35,269 nt of DNA, taken from contig JANXXL010000104.1 of the NCBI GenBank assembly GCA_025350625.1, forward strand, positions 1 to 35,269, read 5' to 3'. The notes under the pieces are model-generated. The model saw only the letters and a list, made by a program, of their open reading frames with translations. It searched no databases and was not told where the DNA came from. Origin of the DNA: Bryobacterales bacterium. Its GTDB lineage: Bacteria > Acidobacteriota > Terriglobia > Bryobacterales > Bryobacteraceae. A program made the translations under genes and the position numbers. This document shows positions 7,364-15,816 of the stretch, piece by piece (the stretch's first letter is position 1; every line of letters starts with the position of its first letter).

Positions 7364-8969
7364 GCCGAACCGCGTGCCGCTCCCGTTCCCCGCCGCCATG
7401 TTGCAGATGGCTATGATGCCGGCTGTAGCTGAAGTAAATCACCAGTCCGATGATCAGCCATACCGTAAGCCGCAGCCAGTTGATCCAGCCGAGCTTGTAC
7501 ATCATGTAACCGTTGAACGCGATTCCCAGCCACGGCACCAGCGGCACCCAAGGCGTGCGAAACGGGCGCGGCTGTCCCGGATTGGTCTTGCGCAGCACCA
7601 GAATCGCGGCGCATACAATTACAAACGCCAGGAGGGTGCCGATATTCACCATCTTGCCGATGTCATCGATCGGCGTGATGCTTCCCACCACAGCCGCCAG
7701 CAAGCCCACCAGAATAGTGTTTTTCCACGGAGTGCGGAACTTGGGGTGAATAGCCGCGAAAAATTTCTTGGGAAGCAATCCGTCGTTGGCCATCGAATAC
7801 AGCACGCGCGATTGCCCCAGCAGCATCACTAGCATCACGCTGGTCAGCCCGGCCAGAGCCCCGATGGTGATGATGTGCGAGGCAGTCGTCAATCCTCTAT
7901 CGCTGAACGCGCGGGCGATAGGAGCTTCGACGTTGATCTCCTGCCACGGCACCATGCCGGTGAGAACCCCCGCCACCAGGATGTACAAGGCGGTACATAA
8001 CAGCAATGACAATATGATCCCAATAGGTAGATCCCGCTGCGGATTGCGAGCTTCCTGCGCGGTGGTCGATACCGCATCGAATCCGATATACGCGAAGAAT
8101 ATATACGCCGCTCCCGCACCCACGCCGGAGAATCCGAAAGGCGCAAAGGAGTTCCAGTCGTGACCCCAGTTGGCGAAGTTCACATAGCGCACACCCAGCG
8201 CAATCACGAACAACACTACCGATACCTTAATCACCACGATGGTCGAATTAAAGCGCGCGCTCTCGCGAATTCCGAGGACGAGAATCGCGGTGATCACCAG
8301 AGCAATGCAAAACGCCGGCAGGTTGAAACCGATTTCGACCCCAAATATTGTCGGCGCGTTGAGAAGCTGGCTCGCCCGCTCGATCAGTTCCGGGGACTTC
8401 GCACTGGATATCGCGCCCACCTTGTCTAAAAACGCCGACGTGCCGGGAACCAGGCTAGGATCGGACGCCTGCGCCATTTGCCGCGCGATGATATTCTCGG
8501 CGGTCCGAATCCCGGTCCAGTGATCGTATGCCAGCCACAGCGGTATTTTGATGTGCAGGATATCCAGCAGCTCAATAAAGTGGTTGGACCAGCCCGACGA
8601 AACCGTGCTCGCCCCCATGGCATATTCAAGCGTCAGATCCCACCCGATAATCCAGGCGAAGAGTTCGCCGAGCGTAGCGTAGGCGTAAGTATAAGCGCTG
8701 CCCGCGAGCGGGATCATGGCCGCAAATTCGGCGTAGCACAATCCGGCAAACGCGCAGCCGAGGCCGGATAGGACGAACGAAAGCATCAGCCCAGGCCCGG
8801 CGTAATGCGCGCCCAATCCCGACAGCACGAAGATCCCGGCGCCGATAACGGCTCCCACTCCGAGGGCGGTAAGCTGAAACGGCCCCAGCGTTCGTTTGAG
8901 CGAATGTTCGCCCGATTGCTGGGCTTCGCTAATCAGCAGATCCAACGGCTTTGTGGCGAAAAGATTCAT
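7353..8969 (-). CDS. APC-superfamily amino acid permease (cationic amino acid transporter type)
   Basis: This 538-residue inner-membrane protein has 12-14 hydrophobic helices. The first helix carries GAVIGAGIFVLSG (39-51), where the unwound glycine stretch binds the amino acid backbone in APC transporters. CYAEFAAMIPLAGSAYTYAY (78-97) in helices 2-3 is the hallmark of the CAT (2.A.3.3) group, as is TAQEARNPQRDLPIGI in the middle. An unusually long hydrophilic loop (about 145-200) separates early helices, which is common in acidobacterial members. GGAG lies seven bases before the ATG. The gene is divergent from the OFA transporter across 129 bases, which must hold both promoters. Substrate is inferred only from the family. 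Confidence 0.92.
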   Translation of the reverse strand: MNLFATKPLDLLISEAQQSGEHSLKRTLGPFQLTALGVGAVIGAGIFVLSGLGAHYAGPGLMLSFVLSGLGCAFAGLCYAEFAAMIPLAGSAYTYAYATLGELFAWIIGWDLTLEYAMGASTVSSGWSNHFIELLDILHIKIPLWLAYDHWTGIRTAENIIARQMAQASDPSLVPGTSAFLDKVGAISSAKSPELIERASQLLNAPTIFGVEIGFNLPAFCIALVITAILVLGIRESARFNSTIVVIKVSVVLFVIALGVRYVNFANWGHDWNSFAPFGFSGVGAGAAYIFFAYIGFDAVSTTAQEARNPQRDLPIGIILSLLLCTALYILVAGVLTGMVPWQEINVEAPIARAFSDRGLTTASHIITIGALAGLTSVMLVMLLGQSRVLYSMANDGLLPKKFFAAIHPKFRTPWKNTILVGLLAAVVGSITPIDDIGKMVNIGTLLAFVIVCAAILVLRKTNPGQPRPFRTPWVPLVPWLGIAFNGYMMYKLGWINWLRLTVWLIIGLVIYFSYSRHHSHLQHGGGERERHAVRPTL

Positions 8970-9098
8970 AGACGGCTCCGCGGCAGGGGGACGGTCATCG
9001 CTTAATAGCAGAGTCTAGCAGACTGTTATTGCCCGAAGCCCGCTGCAAGCCGCACGCTTCACGGCTGCTTCTTTGAATAGCGATGTACGATAACAGAA

Positions 9099-10412
9099 GT
9101 GGCCACGAGCTTTCGTCCCCGCATCGCCCATTCCACACCCCGCCGCTGGCTAATACCAGCCGGCGCCGTCGCAGTCCACATCTGCATCGGATCGGTCTAC
9201 GCCTGGAGCACGTTCAACCGTCCCATCCAGGCAATCTTCCCCGGCAACCCGTGGTGGTTCAGCCCGCCCTACACCACCTTCACCATGGCCCTGATGCTGC
9301 TTGGTTTAAGCGCGGCCTTCGGAGGCCCGTGGGTGGAACGCAAAGGCCCGCGTGCGGCAGCGACTGCTGCGGCTCTTTTCTTCGGTACCGGACTGGTGAT
9401 CGGCGGCGTCGGCCTGGCCACCAAACATTCCGTGTTGGTGTTTTTGGGGATGGGAATCATCAGCGGCATTGGATGCGGCTTGGGCTATATCGCGCCCGTA
9501 AGTACGCTAGTGCGCTGGTTTCCGGATCGCCGCGGCATGGCCACCGGCATGGCCATCATGGGGTTCGGCGGCGGCGCGTTTCTGGCGGGCTATTTGAACG
9601 TTTATTTCATGGCGCGCCTGGGCGTGGCCCGCACCATGATCGCCCTCGGAGTCGCATATTGCATCGTCATGCTGGCGGGAGCGCGGATACTGCGTAAACC
9701 GCCCGAGGGGTGGAAACCAACCAACTGGAACCCGCCCCCCCATGCAGTGCCCCCCGAAAAACAGGGCCTCACCCGCAATGATGCGCTGCGTACCGTGCAG
9801 TTTTATTTATTGTGGGGCATCCTGTTTATCAACGTCACTGCCGGCATCGGTATCCTGGCGCAAGCTTCGCCCATGATGCAGGATGTATTCCGCAAGACCC
9901 CGGTCGAAGCAGCTGCGGTGGTTTCGCTGATCAGCCTTTTTAACGCCAGCGGCCGATTTTTCTGGGCCTCGCTCTCCGATTTCATGGGCCGCCGCAATAC
10001 CTACACGTTGTTCTTCGTGGTGCAGTTTGCATTGTTCCTGCTCATCCCGCGCCTCGCCGCCGCGCAAAACTGGATCTTGTTCGAAGCCAGCTTGCTAGTG
10101 GTGTTCACCATGTACGGTGGCGGCTTCGCGACTATTCCTGCGTTTCTCGCCGATCTTTTCGGGGCACGAAATGTCGGGGCCATTCACGGAGTGCTATTAA
10201 CGGCCTGGAGCGCGGCCGCAGTGGCGGGTCCCGTAATCATCACTGAATTGTCGAATCGCGCAAAAGCGGCGCTCGCCCCCGGCGCCAGCCGCATTCACAT
10301 CTATGACCAGCCGCTCGCGGTATTGGCCGCACTGCTTGCGGCGGGCTTCCTGCTGACTCTGCTGGTGAAGCCGTTGGCGAGCGTCGAACGGCCGGAGCCG
10401 GTCAAAACTTGA
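9099..10412 (+). CDS. OFA-family major facilitator transporter
   Basis: The 437-residue protein has 12 predicted transmembrane helices and belongs to the oxalate/formate antiporter (OFA) family of the MFS. CIGSVYAWSTFNRPI near the N-terminus is the characteristic OFA helix 1 end. WFPDRRGMATGMAIMGFGGGA is the conserved helix 4-5 region, and the C-half has FNASGRFFWASLSDFMGRRN. OFA members exchange oxalate/formate or carry other monocarboxylates, and the substrate here is unknown. The start is a GTG at 9099 with no strong ribosome binding site; it places the first helix about 17 residues in, as expected. It is followed 19 bases later by another MFS gene. Confidence 0.88.
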   Translation: MATSFRPRIAHSTPRRWLIPAGAVAVHICIGSVYAWSTFNRPIQAIFPGNPWWFSPPYTTFTMALMLLGLSAAFGGPWVERKGPRAAATAAALFFGTGLVIGGVGLATKHSVLVFLGMGIISGIGCGLGYIAPVSTLVRWFPDRRGMATGMAIMGFGGGAFLAGYLNVYFMARLGVARTMIALGVAYCIVMLAGARILRKPPEGWKPTNWNPPPHAVPPEKQGLTRNDALRTVQFYLLWGILFINVTAGIGILAQASPMMQDVFRKTPVEAAAVVSLISLFNASGRFFWASLSDFMGRRNTYTLFFVVQFALFLLIPRLAAAQNWILFEASLLVVFTMYGGGFATIPAFLADLFGARNVGAIHGVLLTAWSAAAVAGPVIITELSNRAKAALAPGASRIHIYDQPLAVLAALLAAGFLLTLLVKPLASVERPEPVKT

Positions 10413-10431
10413 TGGCTTTGGTACGGTAGCG

Positions 10432-11853
10432 ATGCGCGGCGTAGAAGAATCGCAGACCAGTCGCAAGTCTATGTCGGTGACGCTCCTCGTGGCGGGCGCG
10501 TTCTTCATGGAAAATCTGGATGGCACCGTAATCGCGACGGCCCTCCCCCAGATGGCGTTGTCTTTCGCCGCGCATCCGATCGACCTCAACCTGGGCATGA
10601 CGGTTTATATGCTGACCTTGGCCGTGTTCATCCCGGTGAGCGGATGGGTAGCCGACCGTGTGGGAGCGCGCGCAGTGTTCTCCTCCGCAATCGGCCTGTT
10701 CACCCTGGCCTCGATGATTTGCGGGATCAGCAACACGCTGACGCAGTTTACCGCGGCCCGAGTCTTGCAGGGGATCGGCGGCGCCATGATGGTTCCCGTG
10801 GGACGGCTGGTGGTACTTCGCGTCACCGAGAAAAAAGATTTGCTGCGGTCCATGTCGTATATCGTTTGGCCCGGATTGGTGGCGCCCGTGCTAGGTCCGC
10901 CGCTGGGCGGTTTCATCACCACTTATTCCTCCTGGCGCTGGATCTTTTATTTGAACGTGCCGCTGGGCATCATCGGCACCGTGCTGGCGCTCTTATGGAC
11001 CGACAACGAACGCGAGAACGCCGACCGTAGTTTCGACTGGCTGGGCTTTGCACTGGCTGGCTCGGCGTGCGTTGCGTTCATGTACAGCCTGGAATTAATG
11101 GGACAACAGAAATCGAATTGGATCACGATCTGGGCGCTGCTGGGGTATAGCTTGTTGGCCGGCGCTCTGGCCGCCATGCATATGCGGAGGGTGGAACATC
11201 CGCTGATCGATTTCGCCTGTTTGAAACGCAAAACCTTCTCCGTCGCGATCTGGGGAGGCTCGCTCTTCCGCACCGGCATCATGGCGTCGCCCTTCCTGCT
11301 GCCGCTGATGTTTCAAGTGGCGTTCGGGTTGAACGCGTTTCAATCCGGACTGCTGGTGCTCACCATGTTTGCCGGCAATCTGGCGATGAAGTCGGTAACC
11401 ACACCAGTTCTCCGCCGCTGGGGTTTTCGCAGCGTGCTTCTGGTAAACGGCATCGTTTCCGCCTTGCTGATTTTGTCGCTGGGATTGCTATCGCCCACCA
11501 CGCCCAAGGTGGCCATGGTGGCCGTGCTGTTCCTCCACGGGCTGTCGCGATCCATGCAGTTCACGGCCTTAAATACCCTGGCTTTCGTCGATATCCCCAA
11601 GGCGCTGCTGAGTTCAGCGACCAGTTTCGCGGCCGTGGTCCAACAAATGGGAATGGGCCTGGGAGTGGCAGTGGGTGCGGTCGCGCTTCGTGCAGCCGGA
11701 TGGCTGCGTGGCGAGCGCGCCGGCACGCTAACGCTGATGGATTTTCATCTTGCCTTTTGGATGATGGGTGCGCTCGGCGTGCTGGCCGTGTTGGACTGCT
11801 TCACTTTGCCCCCGGAGGCGGGAGCGGAAGCGAGCGGCCATCGAACTGCCTAA
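10432..11853 (+). CDS. DHA2-family (EmrB/QacA type) major facilitator efflux transporter
   Basis: This 473-residue protein has the 14-helix pattern of DHA2 proton-driven multidrug exporters. Helix 1 contains ENLDGTVIATALP with the acidic Asp30 at the usual LDxTI position. GWVADRVGARAVF is motif A between helices 2 and 3, VLQGIGGAMMVPVGR is motif B, and GPPLGGFITT with WRWIFYLNVPLGI is the motif C region. It lies 19 bases after the OFA transporter and probably shares its transcript. No adjacent membrane-fusion (EmrA) or outer-membrane gene is seen, so it may act alone at the inner membrane. ATG 10432 is chosen; Met14 is an alternative. Substrate is not predictable. Confidence 0.9.
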   Translation: MRGVEESQTSRKSMSVTLLVAGAFFMENLDGTVIATALPQMALSFAAHPIDLNLGMTVYMLTLAVFIPVSGWVADRVGARAVFSSAIGLFTLASMICGISNTLTQFTAARVLQGIGGAMMVPVGRLVVLRVTEKKDLLRSMSYIVWPGLVAPVLGPPLGGFITTYSSWRWIFYLNVPLGIIGTVLALLWTDNERENADRSFDWLGFALAGSACVAFMYSLELMGQQKSNWITIWALLGYSLLAGALAAMHMRRVEHPLIDFACLKRKTFSVAIWGGSLFRTGIMASPFLLPLMFQVAFGLNAFQSGLLVLTMFAGNLAMKSVTTPVLRRWGFRSVLLVNGIVSALLILSLGLLSPTTPKVAMVAVLFLHGLSRSMQFTALNTLAFVDIPKALLSSATSFAAVVQQMGMGLGVAVGAVALRAAGWLRGERAGTLTLMDFHLAFWMMGALGVLAVLDCFTLPPEAGAEASGHRTA

Positions 11854-11854
11854 A

Positions 11855-12055
11855 TCATTCGTGTGAAGATCCCGGGGGCGCTGTGCCGGTGAATACATCG
11901 AACAGCATACTGGCTACATAGGCAAGGGCGATTCCAGCCACCGCCGCCGCGATGAAAGCCACGGTTGACGAGACGCCCATGGCATCCTGCAGCCTCGAAG
12001 CCAGACATAGCCCTATGATTCCGCCGGCGATTGAAGCGATCAAGCGTCTTTGCAT
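11855..12055 (-). CDS. small glycine-rich membrane protein (66 aa)
   Basis: The ATG at 12055 is preceded by AGAGGAG at a normal distance, a strong ribosome binding site that selects this start over an upstream in-frame ATG at 12115. The 66-residue product has two hydrophobic helices. The first (about 5-19) contains IAGGIIG, a small-residue helix-packing motif; the second is about residues 30-52 (VAFIAAAVAGIALAYVASML). The C-terminus is short and soluble. It resembles the small transglycosylase-associated/YeaQ-like size class, but no family can be named with confidence. Its stop codon is one base from the stop of the convergent DHA2 transporter. Confidence 0.65.
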   Translation of the reverse strand: MQRRLIASIAGGIIGLCLASRLQDAMGVSSTVAFIAAAVAGIALAYVASMLFDVFTGTAPPGSSHE

Positions 12056-12203
12056 TTGCTCCTCTAAATTCAATATCGGCCAAATAGCCGGGAAAGCGTA
12101 AGTCTTGCGCTCCACCGCCCCGGGGGAGGACGCCTTAGGGAACTTCCGTTTTCATGGCAGTACTCGCGGCGCTAAAGGACTATTACATCGCGCCCCTTCC
12201 GAT

Positions 12204-14234
12204 CTACCGTGCGGGATGCGAGATCAGCTCTACGAAAAACGTGCGGCCGGGCTGCGACATGGCGTCGACAAGAGGGCTGAGAGCGATAGGATCGGAGTAT
12301 TTTCGATTGAATCCATTCCGGATGCCAAACTGAACATCGAAATTGGGAAGCAGTCGTTTGGAGGTCAGCGTGAAATCGGCGAGATAAACGGGCGATACGA
12401 AAGCGCCCGCAATTGTCCTTCGAGAGCTGTAATACTGCATGCTGCTGCTCGCGCTGAATTTCCGTCCAAGAGGCACGGCGAATCTCAGTTTTGCCAGATG
12501 ATCCGGAGAGTTTTCGAGGATCCCGTCCACATGGGAGTCCACCGACTTTTGAAAAGCATAACTGGCCGTGGTTTCGATCCACCGCGACGGCCGCGCATTA
12601 ATCTCGAATTCTAAGCCCGTGGCGTGAATCCTGCCGTGGTTTTGAACCTGAAATAATCCGGCATCCGTCAGGACCCCTTCGAGAAAATCATGCAGCCAGT
12701 ATCGATAAGCCGATACCGACAAATTTATGTGTCTTTCCAGTTTTCGCTCAACGTCGATCTCTATGGTGTCTGCGCTCTCCGGTCGCGCGGCGGGGTTGGC
12801 GACCGACGATAATCCGTCTTCGAAAAACAATTGGAACGCGCTAGGGTTGCGGAAACTGCGCCCAAACAGGAATTTCAAAGTCCATTCGGAATTGGGCTGA
12901 TAAATCAGTGCAGCACGCGGCGAAACAAAATTCTTGCGATAGACGGAGAGGTCTATTCTCGCTCCCAGATTCAGGCTCCAACTGGAGGTCAGCCGGCGCT
13001 CGTCCTGCACGAAGAATGCGAGCGTTTTGTCGCCGGTATTGATATTCACGAACACCGCGGGGACGGGCGCGACGTCCTTCGACCCCTGGTAGGCGCGCAG
13101 GTCAATGTTCCCTTCGACGCCCAGTGTCACCGTGCCGAACCGCGATGGATCGAAGCGGTAGCTGAGGCGGGTTCCGATCCAGTCGGATTCAGAAAACGTC
13201 CGATTATCCTCGACCAAAGTGCCGGCCGGGGAATCGAGCGGATAGTCGAAGCGCCCGCGAAGATGATTGGAATTAAAATAGGTCCGCCATTCGAGCGTCC
13301 CCCCGGCCAGTCCGCGCGCGTACGCCGCTTCCACATAACCGGTGCTTTCCATTAACTGCGTCCCACGATCGTTAAAAATCGCAGGACCCCAAGAAATGGG
13401 CTGGATCTTGTTGCGGTCGGAAACTACGCCAGTGATACTCCAGTTGCGCCAAACCAGATTGGAGAAAAAATGATAGCCCTTTTCGCCATCCATGTGGAGC
13501 GCCTGACCCCCATTGGTAGCGGGCGTGTTGAATTGCGGGAAGAACAGCGGACTCTCCCCCCTGTTATTAAAGACCGAACCCGAAAACAGCAGACTGCCAT
13601 GCTTGCCGAGGGGTTCAGCCACCATGAACTGGGCCTTCTTTTCGCCGAAACTGCCTGCAGTTGCAATGAGAGCAGCCGGTCCAGCCTCCTCCGGCGACTT
13701 GGTCACGATGTTGATGGTGGCGAAGATACCATTGCTGCCATAGAGCGCCGAGGACGGCCCGCGGATAATCTCGATCTGTTTCACCAGGTTCATCTCGATA
13801 GGAAAGTCTACGCCGAACCACAACATCGAATCGAAAATGTGGTCGGCCATATTGTGGCCGTTGACCATGATTAGAAAGCGGCTGGCGTAATCTCCCGGCA
13901 AGTTAAACCCCCGCACACCGATGCTGTGGTACGAGCGGTCGTAGGAACCGTAGAAACCGCGCACGGATGCAAGGGCCTCGCCCAGGGTGCGGTAACCGTA
14001 CTTGCGCAGATCCTGGGCGGTGAGTACGGTGACGCTCGCGGGGGCGTCCTCCAGGGTCTGGGGGTGGAGGGCCGCGGCTTCCACCCGCACATCGAGCAAC
14101 TGTTCGAGCGTCAGTTCGGTGAGATCCCGCCCCGCTTTTGCAGACGGCACAGCATCATCGGAACGGGCGGGTAGCGCTAGGAAGAGGCTGATCCCGCAGA
14201 CAGCGAAAACGGAACTCTGCTGATTCGCTCTCAT
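12204..14234 (-). CDS. TonB-dependent outer-membrane receptor
   Basis: The product imports a ligand across the outer membrane using TonB energy. With the ATG at 14234 the protein has 676 residues and begins with a signal peptide (MRANQQ, then the hydrophobic VFAVCGISLFLALPA). The upstream in-frame ATG at 14354 would put 40 hydrophilic residues before the signal and is rejected. LEQLLDVRVEAAA is followed by the plug domain (about residues 55-165), with APASVTVLTAQDL, YGYRTLGEALASVRG and IEIIRGPSSALYGSNGI. The remaining 500 residues alternate like a 22-strand barrel. There is no N-terminal carboxypeptidase-like domain, unlike the large Oar-type receptors common in acidobacteria. No tonB, siderophore or vitamin gene is nearby, so the ligand is unknown. 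It is divergent from a lone receiver protein. Confidence 0.92.
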   Translation of the reverse strand: MRANQQSSVFAVCGISLFLALPARSDDAVPSAKAGRDLTELTLEQLLDVRVEAAALHPQTLEDAPASVTVLTAQDLRKYGYRTLGEALASVRGFYGSYDRSYHSIGVRGFNLPGDYASRFLIMVNGHNMADHIFDSMLWFGVDFPIEMNLVKQIEIIRGPSSALYGSNGIFATINIVTKSPEEAGPAALIATAGSFGEKKAQFMVAEPLGKHGSLLFSGSVFNNRGESPLFFPQFNTPATNGGQALHMDGEKGYHFFSNLVWRNWSITGVVSDRNKIQPISWGPAIFNDRGTQLMESTGYVEAAYARGLAGGTLEWRTYFNSNHLRGRFDYPLDSPAGTLVEDNRTFSESDWIGTRLSYRFDPSRFGTVTLGVEGNIDLRAYQGSKDVAPVPAVFVNINTGDKTLAFFVQDERRLTSSWSLNLGARIDLSVYRKNFVSPRAALIYQPNSEWTLKFLFGRSFRNPSAFQLFFEDGLSSVANPAARPESADTIEIDVERKLERHINLSVSAYRYWLHDFLEGVLTDAGLFQVQNHGRIHATGLEFEINARPSRWIETTASYAFQKSVDSHVDGILENSPDHLAKLRFAVPLGRKFSASSSMQYYSSRRTIAGAFVSPVYLADFTLTSKRLLPNFDVQFGIRNGFNRKYSDPIALSPLVDAMSQPGRTFFVELISHPAR

Positions 14235-14448
14235 CGCTCTGACATGCTTATCGACCTCCCCTGTTGGATTCTGAAAGCAGCGTTGGTCAGCGGGGCATGC
14301 TGGCGCCCTGGGCGTCCGTATTTGGTCAATTGACGGCCAGCGGTCGACCTGCAATTCCGCTCAGAAGCCCCGGCGTCGGAAGCCTAATATTTTCTTAGTT
14401 AAGACATGCGGCAACTCAATTGCCTTCAAAGCCCTCGACACGGGATCA

Positions 14449-14850
14449 ATGGGAACAGCGTCCACACTCGCACCCCGCAAGACCGTTCTCATTGTTGACG
14501 ATGACGGGATCACGCTAAGCTTTGTCGCCGATACTCTCACCGCCAAATACAATGTTCTCACCGCCACTAGCGGCGGAGAGGCCCTTCAGCTATCGAGAGA
14601 TTTCAAAAATGAAATCCACCTGCTTTTGTCGGATTTTCAAATGAAAGGTATGACGGGCATCGAGTTAGCCACTCAGATGACCGCTCAACGGCCGAAAATT
14701 AAGGTGTTGCTGATGTCCGGCTATACGGCCGGGATGCTGGTTCTCAACGAAGGATGGCATTTTCTGCCGAAACCATTCATTCCATCGCAATTACGCACGC
14801 TGGTTGCGGGCCTCATCTCCCCGGCAAAATCCAAGTTCGAAGCAGCCTGA
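14449..14850 (+). CDS. stand-alone response-regulator receiver protein
   Basis: The 133-residue protein is a single CheY-like receiver domain without an output domain. The acidic pocket is VDDD (17-19), the phospho-acceptor is Asp62 in LSDFQMKGMTG, Ser90 is in MSGYT, and Lys108 is in FLPKPF. The FLPKPF and SGYT wording is typical of receivers paired with hybrid kinases. It may act as a phospho-relay partner or by binding a protein target. No cognate kinase is adjacent; the nearest is the hybrid kinase at 21274. It is divergent from the TonB receptor across about 215 bases, with an AT-rich patch at 14387-14402 that may hold a promoter. No strong ribosome binding site is seen. Confidence 0.9.
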   Translation: MGTASTLAPRKTVLIVDDDGITLSFVADTLTAKYNVLTATSGGEALQLSRDFKNEIHLLLSDFQMKGMTGIELATQMTAQRPKIKVLLMSGYTAGMLVLNEGWHFLPKPFIPSQLRTLVAGLISPAKSKFEAA

Positions 14851-14934
14851 CCGGCATAAGCAGCACTTAGCCAGGCCGCGAACATTGCTTGCTCACCAGC
14901 GCGGGCGGCCGGAAACTTTGATATAGTACACCCC

Positions 14935-15798
14935 ATGAGCCGGAAAATCGTTGCGCGCGTTTCTGCTGGAGTTCTCTTCCTGCTATTGGCCTTGGTGGCC
15001 TATACGCAGAGCGGGAACCAGCCCCCGAAACTCACCCTGAATAAAGTCAAAGACGATCTGTTCGAAATCGAAGGCGACGGCGGCAATGTCGCCGTGTACG
15101 TCACTTCCGAGGGCGTTATCCTCATCGACGACAAATTCGACCGCGATCATGAAGGCATCGTCGCCGCGGTGAAACAAGCCACTCCACAACCGATCAAGTA
15201 TGTCATCAGCACGCACTATCATGAGGACCACAGCGGCGGCAATGTCAAAATGTACGGCAGCGGAGTGGACATCATTTCCACTGCGAACTCGCGAAAAAAC
15301 ATCCTGGAGAAAAGGCAGTCCAACGCGACTCCCGGAGTGATGCCGGCGCGCATCGTTTTCACCGATGAGACGGCGGTATTTCTCGGCGGCAAGGAAGTGC
15401 GGGCGCATTATTATGGCCGCGGCCACACCAATGGCGATGCCATCATTTACTTCCCTGCGCTCAAAGTGCTTCATACCGGCGATCTGATGGCCGGAACCAG
15501 TCCGCTGGTGGATTACAGCGGCGGCGGAAGCGTGGTCGAATGGACCAAGACGCTCGACGCAGCCATGCAATTGGATTTCGATACGGTGATTCCCGGCCAC
15601 GGCGCGGTCACCAATAAAGCAGGTCTGCAGGCTTACCGCGACAACATCGTGAAGCTTCGCGATCGCGTCACGCAGCAGATCCGCAGCGGCAAGAATCAGA
15701 CCGAACTCGCCAAGTTCATGGAGACGGAATACCAGTGGGCCCCCAACAGCCTGCAACAGCAGTGGAGCGTTCCCGGCTTCATGACGGAACTGAAGTAG
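14935..15798 (+). CDS. secreted metallo-beta-lactamase-fold hydrolase
   Basis: The 287-residue protein starts with a hydrophobic signal or anchor (residues 8-23, ending near AYTQS) and then carries a complete dinuclear metal site. This comprises THYHEDH (His94, His96, Asp98, His99), His164 in GRGHTNGD, Asp183 in HTGDLM and His222 in PGHG. The family includes beta-lactamases, glyoxalase II-like and quinoprotein-relay-type hydrolases. The GRGHTNGDAIIYFP wording is that of environmental periplasmic members rather than known clinical lactamases. TATAGT lies seven bases before the ATG and no ribosome binding site is present, so the mRNA may be leaderless. It converges on the GMC oxidoreductase gene with 18 bases between stops. 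Confidence 0.88.
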   Translation: MSRKIVARVSAGVLFLLLALVAYTQSGNQPPKLTLNKVKDDLFEIEGDGGNVAVYVTSEGVILIDDKFDRDHEGIVAAVKQATPQPIKYVISTHYHEDHSGGNVKMYGSGVDIISTANSRKNILEKRQSNATPGVMPARIVFTDETAVFLGGKEVRAHYYGRGHTNGDAIIYFPALKVLHTGDLMAGTSPLVDYSGGGSVVEWTKTLDAAMQLDFDTVIPGHGAVTNKAGLQAYRDNIVKLRDRVTQQIRSGKNQTELAKFMETEYQWAPNSLQQQWSVPGFMTELK

Positions 15799-15816
15799 CG
15801 GACGGCTTCGCGTCGT

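Noticed and set aside
14935-15798. Metallo-beta-lactamase-fold gene as an antibiotic-resistance gene
   Set aside because: The metal ligands are shared by many hydrolases and the wording is that of environmental periplasmic members, so resistance is not supported.
15799-15816. Weak hairpin gacg/cgtc between two convergent genes
   Set aside because: The stem is only four bases and no T-run follows, so a terminator is not supported.
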